Source of the DNA: Proteiniphilum sp.
Lineage (GTDB): Bacteria; Bacteroidota; Bacteroidia; Bacteroidales; Dysgonomonadaceae
Direction of reading: 5' to 3'
Length of the DNA stretch: 28,022 bases
NCBI GenBank assembly: GCA_031284475.1
Contig: JAISZV010000071.1
Span: 1-28,022 of the forward strand
The notes below the pieces were generated by a model. The model had not been told where the DNA came from. It did no database searches and saw nothing but the letters and a program-made list of their open reading frames with translations. The translations under genes and the position numbers were made by a program. How positions within the stretch are numbered: position 1 is the first letter of the stretch; every line of letters starts with the position of its first letter. Below are positions 6,713 to 14,902 of the stretch, piece by piece.

Positions 6713-7576
6713 TCAGCGAATGTCCGCGTCAGGATGACGAGAATTAACACACAAAGCGCCTGCTCCGAGAATGCCGGTATTGTGCAAATCGGACGTCAGA
6801 ATCCGAATCTTATCCACCGATTTCGGATAGGGAAAATCTTTCAGATTCTCATACATAGACTCCCTGAAAAGGTCAAACGATTGAGAAATGGATCCTCCGA
6901 AAATAATAGCCTGCGGGTCAAGGATCAGTAATATTATTTTTACTAACACGGATATATGTTTCCCATATTGGGTATATATTTCGATTGATTCCTTATCTCC
7001 TTCTCGTACTTTCAATGCAATTTCGTATGCCGACCGGCCTGCGGTACGGGTAAAAAAACGACTTCCGCAATAATCTTCAAGGATCGAATCAAGATAGGGT
7101 ATTTCCCCAAACTCCCCCGAACCGCAGTTGGTATCGAGCAACAGGCGGTGGTTCTGAATAATACCTCCTCCTACACCCGTTCCCAACGTGACGCCGACGA
7201 AATTTTCAAAATCTTTGCCTTTACCGTAAATCTTCTCTCCATAAGCAAAACAGTTGGCGTCATTATCAATGCGAACCGGCAGTTCTAATTCCGCTTCAAG
7301 CAATGATTTCAGATGGACTTCATCCCAACCTCTGATGTTCTGCACATTATAGACAATGCCTTTTTCCCTGTCCACTACGCTTGGAACACCGATTCCGATC
7401 GCCTTCGTATTATTTGTCTTTAACCGGCGGATTATCCCTTTCAGAATATCCAGCGTCTTGTTTCCGCCTTCCAAGGCATTGGTTTCCGCAGACAACTGTT
7501 CAACGATAATATCTCCTTCGATCCTGCCTCCTACAATGGAAGTACCTCCTATATCAACTCCAATAATATTTTCCAT
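6713..7576 (-). CDS. ROK-family sugar kinase (glucokinase-like)
   Basis: A 287-residue cytoplasmic ROK protein, most likely an ATP-dependent hexose or amino-sugar kinase. The ATG at 7576 (MENIIGVDIGGTS) is preferred to a GTG nine codons earlier because it puts the phosphate-binding DIGGT (residues 8-12) at the usual distance from the N-terminus. Other signatures are NDANCFAYGE (105-114, with catalytic-base Asp106) and GTGVGGG (132-138). The zinc-binding CxCGxxGCxE motif of classic ROK members is absent; GEFGEIPYLDS then EDYCGSRFF stands there, as in many Bacteroidales ROK kinases. There is no N-terminal helix-turn-helix, so it is not a NagC-type repressor. It follows oadB by 62 bp on the same strand and may be read from that operon. 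Substrate is not determinable here. Confidence 0.87.
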   Translation of the reverse strand: MENIIGVDIGGTSIVGGRIEGDIIVEQLSAETNALEGGNKTLDILKGIIRRLKTNNTKAIGIGVPSVVDREKGIVYNVQNIRGWDEVHLKSLLEAELELPVRIDNDANCFAYGEKIYGKGKDFENFVGVTLGTGVGGGIIQNHRLLLDTNCGSGEFGEIPYLDSILEDYCGSRFFTRTAGRSAYEIALKVREGDKESIEIYTQYGKHISVLVKIILLILDPQAIIFGGSISQSFDLFRESMYENLKDFPYPKSVDKIRILTSDLHNTGILGAGALCVNSRHPDADIR

Positions 7577-7638
7577 ATACTTATCTGTTTCAATTTTACA
7601 CACAAAACAATCTTATCTGTTTCTTTCCTGAAAAAATA

Positions 7639-8847
7639 TCAACCTAAGAACGAGATCAGCACGCCTGCCGCTACGGCCGACCCGATCACGCCGGATACGT
7701 TGCTGGCCATACAGTACTGCAAGATGTGGTTCGATTTATCGTATTTCAGCGCCATATCATTGGCCACGCGGGAAGCCATAGGCACGGCGCTCAGGCCCGT
7801 AGCCCCCACAAGGGGATTGATCTTTTTCTTTGAGAATATATTGACGATCTTCACTGCTAAGATCCCGCCGGCCACCGAAACGGCAAAGGCGAGGAAACCG
7901 CCCACGATAATGCCCAGCGTCTGCGGATTGAGAAACACCTTGGCCGTCATGGTAGCGCCTACGGTCAGCCCCAGAAAAATGGTAGCCGTATTCATGATAG
8001 GGCCGGAAGCGGCCTCGGCAAGGCGGCTGGTATTGGCGCCGATCTCCTTCACTAAGTTACCGAACAACAACATACCGAGCAATGGGGCGGAAGAGGGAAC
8101 GAAAACCGCCACGACCAATCCCAGTATAATGGGGAAAATGATCTTCACTGTTTTCAGGTGTTTAATATCGTGCTTGGGCGGATATTGCTTGTCCATCTTC
8201 TTCATGTGGATCTTAAACTCTTTTTCGGTCATCAGCAACTTAGCCACCGCGGGAATGATCACCGGTACCAGCGCCATATAGGAGTAGGCGGCGATGGCGA
8301 TGGGGCCCAGCAGATGGGGCGCCAGCTTGATGGTGGTGTAGATGGCAGTCGGCCCGTCAGCGCCCCCGATAATTCCCAGGGAAGCCGCTTCCGGCAACGT
8401 AAAACCCATGACAACGGCGGCGAGTAAAACCGAGAAGATACCGATCTGCGCCGCTCCGCCGAACAGAGAGAGCTTCAGGTTGCGCAGCATCGGGCCAAAA
8501 TCGGTAAGCGCCCCTACGCCCATAAAGATGATGGGCGGCAGGAGGCCGGTCTTGATCAATGCGTAATAGAGGAGGTTCATAATACCATGCTTGCCGGCAA
8601 TATCGAGCAGGTTCATATAGCTGCCATCGGCATTATGCACTAAGGCATTATCCACTATGCCGAGTCCTGCGCCGGGCAGGTTGGCCAGCAGCACGCCAAA
8701 CCCGATGGGTACAAGCAGAAGCGGTTCATATTGTTTAAAGATACCGAGATACAATAGTACAAATGCGATCACCCACATCAGCACGGAGTCCCATCCTATG
8801 ATACCGAACCCGGTCATTTCGGTCAGACTGGCGAATATTTCACTCAT
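7639..8847 (-). CDS. oadB: Sodium-pumping oxaloacetate decarboxylase, beta subunit
   Basis: A 402-residue integral membrane protein, the Na+-translocating subunit of the decarboxylase pump. It carries the family hallmark GIIGGADGPTAIYTT, with the conserved Asp needed for Na+ and proton binding, plus several hydrophobic helices and the C-terminal VANDMALKYDKSNHILQYCM. The N-terminal part (LTEMTGFGIIGWDSVLMW) matches the normal OadB/MmdB/GcdB start and the length is as expected. The ATG lies 3 bp after the oadA stop, implying translational coupling. OadB, MmdB and GcdB look alike; the carboxyltransferase partner next door assigns it to the oxaloacetate/pyruvate type. Confidence 0.94.
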   Translation of the reverse strand: MSEIFASLTEMTGFGIIGWDSVLMWVIAFVLLYLGIFKQYEPLLLVPIGFGVLLANLPGAGLGIVDNALVHNADGSYMNLLDIAGKHGIMNLLYYALIKTGLLPPIIFMGVGALTDFGPMLRNLKLSLFGGAAQIGIFSVLLAAVVMGFTLPEAASLGIIGGADGPTAIYTTIKLAPHLLGPIAIAAYSYMALVPVIIPAVAKLLMTEKEFKIHMKKMDKQYPPKHDIKHLKTVKIIFPIILGLVVAVFVPSSAPLLGMLLFGNLVKEIGANTSRLAEAASGPIMNTATIFLGLTVGATMTAKVFLNPQTLGIIVGGFLAFAVSVAGGILAVKIVNIFSKKKINPLVGATGLSAVPMASRVANDMALKYDKSNHILQYCMASNVSGVIGSAVAAGVLISFLG

Positions 8848-8850
8848 TCC

Positions 8851-10767
8851 TTATGCCATTTTAATGAGTACATCATCTTCGTCCACCGCATCGCCGTTAG
8901 CAAAACGGATCTCCGTCACTCTCCCGTTCTCTTCGGCGGATACGGCATTATAGGTCTTCATCGACTCAATGTAACCGATAATATCACCCTCTTTTACCGT
9001 ATCGCCTATTTTCAGCGCGGTTTCCGAAGAATCTTTAGTGAGGAAAAATTTTCCTTCTAACGGCGAAACCACCTCTTTTGCCTGCCCGTTGGAAGACGGC
9101 GCTGCGCCATTTACAGCAATTTGTTGCTTTACCGGAGCAACTGCCTGCAAAGGTTGCGGCAAAAATGCTCCATTCCCTGATCCGGGATAGGAAATATTCA
9201 CTACATACTCCTCATTATCAATTCCGATTACCAGCGTCCTGGGTTGGAATCCGTTACCGTCGCCAACTTCCGCTTTTGCAGGTGCAGGAGCTATCGGCGC
9301 TTCTTTTTCCGCTTTCCGCTTGGCAATATCTGCTTCAAAAGACTTTTTAGCGTCGCCCGACTTATATGCCCTGTATTGTTCGGGATGCATCGCCAACTCG
9401 AACAACTCTTCATCGTCCTGCCCCAAATCCCAATTATTTTTCTCCATCTCGGCGCGGAATTCGTGCAGTTGGTCGGGATAAAGCGCCTGGGGATCGCCGG
9501 TATAGAACTCACGTCCCTGCTGTTTTGCCATCTCCACGATTTCCGGAGCCGGTTCGCCGGGAAGTCTGCCTGACTTGCCAAGAATCATATCCCAGATATT
9601 ATCGGCGATCATCGACCAGCGCTCTTTACCCTTTTCGAGTTGCAACACGTTCATCAACGCCAGGTTCTTGACATACTGGCTGAACGGCGTTACCAACGGC
9701 GGATAGCCCACCTTAGGCCATACGTAGGTCACCTCATCAAACAGCTTGATCAGCAGGTCGTCCTGCGTAAGTTCCGGCTGGTTGTTTTTCGTTTTCCACT
9801 TGTTGAGGGAGGAAAGATTACTCTCCAAATCGGCCATCAGGCTACCCATCATACCACCGGGCAATCCCGGAGCTATCAGCAACGAATTCATCAGCCGGTT
9901 CTTGGGGTTGATGTAATAGCCGAGAAAGTCGTCGATATATTTCTGCGTGAGTGAACGCACTTTCATATAGGCTTTCATATTGATTTCCGGCACCTTGAAG
10001 CCGGCGTCCTTGAGCATAGCCTGCACCGCCAGCAGGTCGGCATGACCTGTCCCCCATGAAAGCGGCTCCATACCCACATCAATATATTCCGCGCCGGCAT
10101 AAGCGGCTTCGAGGATGGAAGCCATCTGGAAACCGGGGCCGGCATGGCCGTGGTACTGGACAGGTATATCGGGATGCCGTTGCTTTATATTTTTGATGAT
10201 TTTTCCGATACTTGCCGGGCGTCCGATACCGGCCATATCTTTGATACAGATCTCATCGGCGCCCATCCCGAGCAGGGTATCGGCCAGTTCGGTATAGTAC
10301 TCTACCGTGTGAACAGGCGACGCCGTAAGGCTGAGAGCCGCCTGGGAAATCATTCCCGCCTCTTTGGCATAACGGATGGAGCACTCTAAGTTACGGGGAT
10401 CGTTTAGCCCGTCGAACGACCGCGCAATATCAGTACCCTGTTTCTTTTTCACCTGAAACATCAACTTGCGTACGTCGGCCGGCACCGGACTCATGCGTAT
10501 ACCGTTCAATCCCCGCTCCAGCATGTGCGTTTGTATGCCCGCGTCGTTGAAGGGTTGCGTCCATTCGCGCACCGCTTTGTTGGGATTCTCCCCAAAAAGC
10601 AGATTGATCTGCTCAAACCCGCCGCCGTTCGTTTCCACCCGCGCAAAACAACCCATATCCACGATTGCGGGAGCCACCTCCGTAAGTTGCTTCACAGTGG
10701 GGACATACTTCCCGGACGATTGCCACATATCTCTGTACAAAAGACTGAATTTAATCTCCTTTTCCAT
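8851..10767 (-). CDS. oadA: Oxaloacetate decarboxylase alpha subunit / pyruvate carboxylase subunit B, biotin-carrying
   Basis: A 638-residue soluble subunit that moves the carboxyl group of oxaloacetate onto biotin and passes it to the membrane subunit. Residues 1-290 form the HMGL-like carboxyltransferase barrel (LLYRDMWQSSGKY at the start, VETNGGGFEQ, ICIKDMAGIGRP, YHGHAGPG with metal-site histidines). The conserved carboxylase domain follows to about residue 470, then an Ala/Pro-rich linker and a C-terminal biotinyl domain with ESMKTYN, where Lys604 is the predicted biotin site; the usual motif is EAMKM. There is no biotin carboxylase domain, so with oadB and oadG adjacent an Na+-pumping decarboxylase is the best reading. 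oadB begins 3 bp downstream; oadG ends 22 bp upstream. Confidence 0.94.
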   Translation of the reverse strand: MEKEIKFSLLYRDMWQSSGKYVPTVKQLTEVAPAIVDMGCFARVETNGGGFEQINLLFGENPNKAVREWTQPFNDAGIQTHMLERGLNGIRMSPVPADVRKLMFQVKKKQGTDIARSFDGLNDPRNLECSIRYAKEAGMISQAALSLTASPVHTVEYYTELADTLLGMGADEICIKDMAGIGRPASIGKIIKNIKQRHPDIPVQYHGHAGPGFQMASILEAAYAGAEYIDVGMEPLSWGTGHADLLAVQAMLKDAGFKVPEINMKAYMKVRSLTQKYIDDFLGYYINPKNRLMNSLLIAPGLPGGMMGSLMADLESNLSSLNKWKTKNNQPELTQDDLLIKLFDEVTYVWPKVGYPPLVTPFSQYVKNLALMNVLQLEKGKERWSMIADNIWDMILGKSGRLPGEPAPEIVEMAKQQGREFYTGDPQALYPDQLHEFRAEMEKNNWDLGQDDEELFELAMHPEQYRAYKSGDAKKSFEADIAKRKAEKEAPIAPAPAKAEVGDGNGFQPRTLVIGIDNEEYVVNISYPGSGNGAFLPQPLQAVAPVKQQIAVNGAAPSSNGQAKEVVSPLEGKFFLTKDSSETALKIGDTVKEGDIIGYIESMKTYNAVSAEENGRVTEIRFANGDAVDEDDVLIKMA

Positions 10768-10789
10768 TTTATAAATATATTTTTTTGAT

Positions 10790-11056
10790 TTATTTCTTTT
10801 CTATGGATTCCACACTGCCTTTCCCCTGTGTCGCCACATCAACGGCAGCTATAATGGCGGCAAGTTTTTGGGGATGCGCTTTCTTCCCCGCAGAACCGCC
10901 GTCTCCTGATTTACCTCCTGCCGGAACTGTCTCCGGAATAAAACGATTGGTGAGTCGGATCACCAAATTGCCGATCACCACAACCAGGCAAAGAATAATA
11001 AAAACGGTGACCATTCCCACCACCAAAAGGCCTAAAGCCGTATTCAGATTATCCAT
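10790..11056 (-). CDS. oadG: Oxaloacetate decarboxylase gamma subunit (OadG family)
   Basis: An 88-residue small membrane subunit. I start it at the ATG at 11056 (MDNLNTALGLLVVGMVTVFI), because the longer frame adds 33 Arg-rich residues unlike any OadG. One transmembrane helix (about residues 7-30) is followed by a basic then Gly/Lys-rich tail (VPAGGKSGDGG). Gamma subunits hold alpha and beta together and bind Zn2+ near the C-terminus; the usual C-terminal histidines are not obvious, only one His (HPQK) being present. It is first in the oadG-oadA-oadB operon. The short, divergent sequence makes position a large part of the case. Confidence 0.82.
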   Translation of the reverse strand: MDNLNTALGLLVVGMVTVFIILCLVVVIGNLVIRLTNRFIPETVPAGGKSGDGGSAGKKAHPQKLAAIIAAVDVATQGKGSVESIEKK

Positions 11057-11452
11057 ATATCTTTTTTCAAATATATTACCATTCGACACAAAAACTCTCC
11101 TGTTATTAGCTCTGTTCCCTCCTCTTTTCCGATCTAAACGGATTGTCGTCAGCACAAAATACCCCTGTCTTTTTGTTCAGAAAATGATAACCCAATAAAA
11201 CCTGATTGAAAGGATTAGCCCGCATTTAACGCGAGAGTGTTATTTCAGGATTCAAAAATACAAAGAAATATTCTATTTATTGCATAAAAAACTACAATTT
11301 GATTAATTTAAGGATTATTTGGGCCGCCTTTGCTGAGATTTAATAATCGGCGCAGGGCAAACGCCACGGGACAAACCGCCAACAGGCAAAGCGGCGGTTA
11401 CTTGAGGTAATCAAGAAAAAAGATGAAATAATTCAGTGAACCCTATTACTTT
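11057..11452 (-). other. Gene-free stretch upstream of oadG and downstream of the TPR gene
   Basis: I see no credible gene in these 396 bp. Minus-strand matches to the -7 consensus TAnnTTTG occur at 11075-11068 and 11260-11253, but neither has a convincing -33 box; the first lies only 12 bp from the oadG start, the second would leave a leader near 190 nt. A hairpin with 7-bp arms lies at 11374-11399. Confidence 0.5.
11374..11399 (-). terminator. Weak hairpin downstream of the TPR gene
   Basis: AACCGCC (11374-11380) and GGCGGTT (11393-11399) are perfectly complementary around a 12-base loop, about 54 bp past the TPR stop. Only a short T-run follows on the minus strand, so termination is uncertain. 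Confidence 0.35.
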
Positions 11453-12283
11453 TTATTCTGCTTTTTTCAGCCAATCGTTCACTATACCGGAATCGTAACC
11501 CAGTTCTTTGGCTTTTTGGAAATCGGCGCGGGCAGCCACCTTATCGAATTGTCCGAGACGAACGCGCCCCCGGAGGATATAGAAATAAGGATTCTCCTTC
11601 TGCGATCCTTCGACAACCCGTAAATCGGCTGAGGCTCTAAATATCTGATCAGTATTCACGTAACATTCCGCGCGGTTCATATAGAAACCGGGATCAACCG
11701 TAGAGGAGGATTGTATCAGTCCGGTATAAACCTTTTCAGCGGCTTCCCAATTATCATCCAGCTTATAAAGCAGCGCCTTGCTCAACTTTGTGTACATATT
11801 GTCCGGGTCTATCGCATCTGAAGCCTTGAAATCGGCTTCCGCTTTGGGCCTGTCGTTCTTTTCAAGAAACAGCAACCCGCGACGGTAATAGGCCTCCACA
11901 TCTTCCGGATAATTACGGATAAGGGCATTATAATCTTCCATCGCCTCATCAAACCGCTCCATATCACACAAAAGGGAAGCCCTGTTATGCAGCGTTACAT
12001 CGGGTAACGGATTGTTTGCCACGGAAGCGGTAAAGGAAATATACGCGTCGTCATAGTGACCCAATTGCCGTTGCAAGATACCGAGATTAAGCAACAGGAC
12101 GGGATTATTTTCATTGGCCGGTTCCAGCGCCATTGCTTTTTGCAAGGCTACGGCAGCGCTGTCTAACATATCTTTATCAATATAACCGGCCGACTTGTCA
12201 ACCCATTCCTCATAACTTTGTCCCGCAAGAGGCACGACAATAACTGAGAACAGAAATATAAATAATGGTAAAAGTAACTTCAT
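11453..12283 (-). CDS. Exported tetratricopeptide-repeat (TPR) protein
   Basis: A 276-residue protein with an N-terminal signal peptide (residues 1-21, ending PLAGQ) and about six TPR helix pairs over residues 25-270. Repeats can be recognised at LLLNLGILQRQLGHYDDAYI, LHNRASLLCDMERFDEAMED, AYYRRGLLFLEKNDRPKAEA, LSKALLYKLDDNWEAAEKV, FYMNRAECYVNTDQIFRAS and FYILRGRVRLGQFDKVAARA. TPR arrays are scaffolds for protein contacts; the signal peptide puts this one in the periplasm or on a membrane. It ends in WLKKAE with no other domain. It is divergent from the mechanosensitive channel gene, the -7 boxes of the two lying side by side between them. No specific partner or pathway is visible. Confidence 0.82.
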   Translation of the reverse strand: MKLLLPLFIFLFSVIVVPLAGQSYEEWVDKSAGYIDKDMLDSAAVALQKAMALEPANENNPVLLLNLGILQRQLGHYDDAYISFTASVANNPLPDVTLHNRASLLCDMERFDEAMEDYNALIRNYPEDVEAYYRRGLLFLEKNDRPKAEADFKASDAIDPDNMYTKLSKALLYKLDDNWEAAEKVYTGLIQSSSTVDPGFYMNRAECYVNTDQIFRASADLRVVEGSQKENPYFYILRGRVRLGQFDKVAARADFQKAKELGYDSGIVNDWLKKAE

Positions 12284-12321
12284 AAAAAACTCACAATAGA
12301 GATGAAAGCAACAAAATTAAT

Positions 12322-12339
12322 CAAAAATATTTATCTTTG
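12322..12339. promoter_or_regulatory. Adjacent divergent -7 elements for the TPR and MscS genes
   Basis: Plus-strand TATCTTTG (12332-12339) lies 32 bp before the MscS ATG. Two bases to its left, CAAAAATA (12322-12329) reads TATTTTTG on the minus strand, 38 bp before the TPR ATG. Both fit TAnnTTTG; -33 boxes are poor. The two polymerase sites would overlap. Confidence 0.45.
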
Positions 12340-12371
12340 GACTTTCAATCACATAATTAAAATTAAGAATA

Positions 12372-13295
12372 ATGGGTTTACATTCGGAAATTTTCATAGC
12401 TCAAACGGATTCTCTCAAATCAGCCGTTACAAGCGCACAAGCTCCTTCCGTCGCAGAATTGATCAAAACAGGACGGTTTGAAGATTTGCTCGATCAATTA
12501 GTTACCGGCAGCATCGATTTTCTGGGCAAACTTCTGATAGCTTTGCTCATCTTTTATGCGGGAAAATGGGTTATCCGGCGTGTTACCCGGTTTTTCAACA
12601 GGGTATTTGAAAAAAGAATAAACGATACCGCGTTGCGGAGTTTCCTGCTGAACGTACTCAATATTTTCTTCTTCATCATCCTTATTATACTTATCACCAA
12701 TATAGTGGGAATCAAAACCGTTTCAATTGCCGCCCTTGTCGGTTCTATTGGTCTGGCGGTAGGACTGGCGGTAAAAGATAATCTGGCTAACTTTGCCGGC
12801 GGAGTAATGTTGCTTTTCAATAAACCGTTCAAGGGCGGCGACTATATCGAGGCGCAGAGTGTTGCGGGAACGGTGCAATCGGTAGGTATATTATATACTA
12901 CACTTATCACTCCCGATAACAAGACGATACATATTCCAAACGGGCCTCTCTCAACCGGAAACATCGTCAATTTCAGCACCCAATCCACACGCCGCGTAGA
13001 CGTGACGGTCAGCGTTGATTACGGATCGAATGTGGAACAGGTAAAACAATTACTCCTCGATATTGCGGGAAATCACCCGGATGTATTGAAAAATCCGCCT
13101 CCTTTCTCCCGTATGGCGAAAATGAACGACAGCTCAATTGATTTTGTGCTGAGGGTATGGACTTCATCGGATAATTACTGGTCGGTTACTTTCGATCTTA
13201 ACGAGCAAATTTATGAAACGCTCAATGCACACGGGCTAAACATCCCATTCCCTCAGATGACGATACATTTGGCAAAAGATGAAACCTCATTGTGA
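12372..13295 (+). CDS. Small-conductance mechanosensitive channel (MscS family)
   Basis: A 307-residue inner-membrane channel that opens under membrane tension to release solutes during hypo-osmotic shock. Helices lie at about residues 50-68, 92-111 and 114-147. The last is the pore helix, with the Gly/Ala pattern of TM3 (AALVGSIGLAVGLAVKDN) followed by ANFAGGVMLLFNKPFKGGD. The cytoplasmic beta domain contains the MscS signature HIPNGPLSTGNIVNFS, and the alpha/beta domain ends in FPQMTIHL. Length is close to the E. coli protein (286). The hydrophilic N-terminus (residues 1-45) is slightly long. It is convergent with prfC, the stop codons 17 bp apart. Confidence 0.93.
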   Translation: MGLHSEIFIAQTDSLKSAVTSAQAPSVAELIKTGRFEDLLDQLVTGSIDFLGKLLIALLIFYAGKWVIRRVTRFFNRVFEKRINDTALRSFLLNVLNIFFFIILIILITNIVGIKTVSIAALVGSIGLAVGLAVKDNLANFAGGVMLLFNKPFKGGDYIEAQSVAGTVQSVGILYTTLITPDNKTIHIPNGPLSTGNIVNFSTQSTRRVDVTVSVDYGSNVEQVKQLLLDIAGNHPDVLKNPPPFSRMAKMNDSSIDFVLRVWTSSDNYWSVTFDLNEQIYETLNAHGLNIPFPQMTIHLAKDETSL

Positions 13296-13312
13296 TACAC
13301 CCTCTTTTTTAT

Positions 13313-14887
13313 TTAAAATTCGGAATTGAAGTGGAAACGGATGTTCTTAAAATCCTGCTGCGCCATCATCAGGATATAGTTCGATTCGGCTAAGAAGACT
13401 TCCCTGCCCTCTTTGTCGTGCGCCATATATTGGTATTTCCGTTTCTTGAAATCTTGCAGTTGCGCTTCATCATCGCTTTCAATCCAGCAGGCTTTGTAGA
13501 GATTGATAGGCTCCCAGCGGCACTGCGCGCCATATTCATGCAGCAGCCGGTATTGTATCACTTCAAACTGAAGCTGTCCTACCGTCCCGATGATCTTCCG
13601 CCCGTTAAACTGATTGGTAAAAAGTTGCGCTACCCCTTCGTCCATCAACTGCTCAATCCCTTTTTGAAGCTGCTTCGACTTCATCGGATCGGCATTCTCA
13701 ATATATTTGAACATTTCGGGAGAAAAACTCGGCAATCCTTTGAAGTGCAGTTCCTCTCCCGAAGTAAGCGTATCGCCGATTTTGAAGTTGCCGTTATCGG
13801 GTAACCCCACTATATCGCCGGCATACGCCTCGTCCATGATCTCTTTCCTCTGGGCCATGAAAGCGGTGGGCGATGAGAATTTCATCATCCGGTTAAAACG
13901 GACATGCTTGTAGTTCACGTTTCGCTCGAATTTCCCGGAACAGACCTTTACAAAAGCGATACAGGAACGATGATTCGGATCCATATTGGCATGGATCTTG
14001 AAAACGAACCCGGAGAAATTCTCCTCATACGGATCTACTACACGCTCCTCCGTATGCACTTCGCGGGGCGACGGCGCAATATCCACAAAGCAGTCCAGCA
14101 GCTCCTTCACCCCAAAATTATTCAGCGCGGAGCCGAAGAAAACAGGCGCCAGTTTTCCGGCAAGGTACCCGTCACGATCAAATGCCGGATAGATTTCCGT
14201 GATCAGTTCCACATCGTCGCGCAGTTTTTTCGATAACAGGTCGCCGATATGATTCTCCAGTTCCGGCGACCGAATATCGAACCTCAACGATTCCGTCACC
14301 ATCTGCTTGCTGGGCTTGTAGAGATCGAGGCTGTTCCTGTACAGGTTATATACTCCCCTGAACCGTTCTCCTATATCTATCGGCCAGCTCAACGGACGAA
14401 CGCTTACTTTCAGTTCTTCTTCCAACTCGTCGAGTATCTCGAACGGATCTCTTCCCTCACGGTCGAGTTTATTCACAAAGATCATCACCGGCGTATGCCG
14501 CATACGGCAAACTTCCATCAGTTTACGTGTTTGGGATTCCACCCCTTTCGCCGCATCCACCACTACAATCACGCTGTCCACCGCCGTAAGCGTACGGTAA
14601 GTATCTTCTGCGAAATCCTGGTGGCCGGGCGTATCTAAAATATTGATCTTATGGCGGTCATATTCAAACCCCATGACCGATGTGGCCACCGAAATACCGC
14701 GTTGCTTCTCGATCTCCATCCAGTCCGACGTGGCTGTTTTTTTGATCTTGTTCGATTTTACTGCGCCCGCCACATGAATAGCGCCTCCAAAGAGCAGTAA
14801 TTTTTCCGTAAGTGTGGTTTTTCCCGCGTCGGGGTGACTGATTACGGCGAATGTACGCCGGCGTTGTATCTCTTCTTTCAGTGTCAT
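13313..14887 (-). CDS. prfC: Peptide chain release factor 3 (RF3)
   Basis: A 524-residue translational GTPase that recycles RF1 and RF2 from the ribosome after peptide release. GTP-binding motifs are all present: G1 SHPDAGKTTLTEK (residues 17-29), G3 DTPGHQDF (85-92) and G4 NKLD (139-142). The RF3-specific stretch SDWMEIEKQRGISVATSVM, the IDIGERFRGVYNLY region and the C-terminal IRFHFNSEF distinguish it from EF-G and TetM-type proteins. Length matches the family (about 525-530). It begins 15 bp after the rfbD stop on the same strand, so the two are probably co-transcribed although functionally unrelated. Confidence 0.96.
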   Translation of the reverse strand: MTLKEEIQRRRTFAVISHPDAGKTTLTEKLLLFGGAIHVAGAVKSNKIKKTATSDWMEIEKQRGISVATSVMGFEYDRHKINILDTPGHQDFAEDTYRTLTAVDSVIVVVDAAKGVESQTRKLMEVCRMRHTPVMIFVNKLDREGRDPFEILDELEEELKVSVRPLSWPIDIGERFRGVYNLYRNSLDLYKPSKQMVTESLRFDIRSPELENHIGDLLSKKLRDDVELITEIYPAFDRDGYLAGKLAPVFFGSALNNFGVKELLDCFVDIAPSPREVHTEERVVDPYEENFSGFVFKIHANMDPNHRSCIAFVKVCSGKFERNVNYKHVRFNRMMKFSSPTAFMAQRKEIMDEAYAGDIVGLPDNGNFKIGDTLTSGEELHFKGLPSFSPEMFKYIENADPMKSKQLQKGIEQLMDEGVAQLFTNQFNGRKIIGTVGQLQFEVIQYRLLHEYGAQCRWEPINLYKACWIESDDEAQLQDFKKRKYQYMAHDKEGREVFLAESNYILMMAQQDFKNIRFHFNSEF

Positions 14888-14902
14888 CTTTTTCTCTCTT
14901 AG

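Noticed and set aside
11057..11155. 33-residue N-terminal extension of OadG
   Set aside because: Arg/Asn-rich and unlike OadG proteins; the internal ATG gives a normal N-terminal membrane helix.
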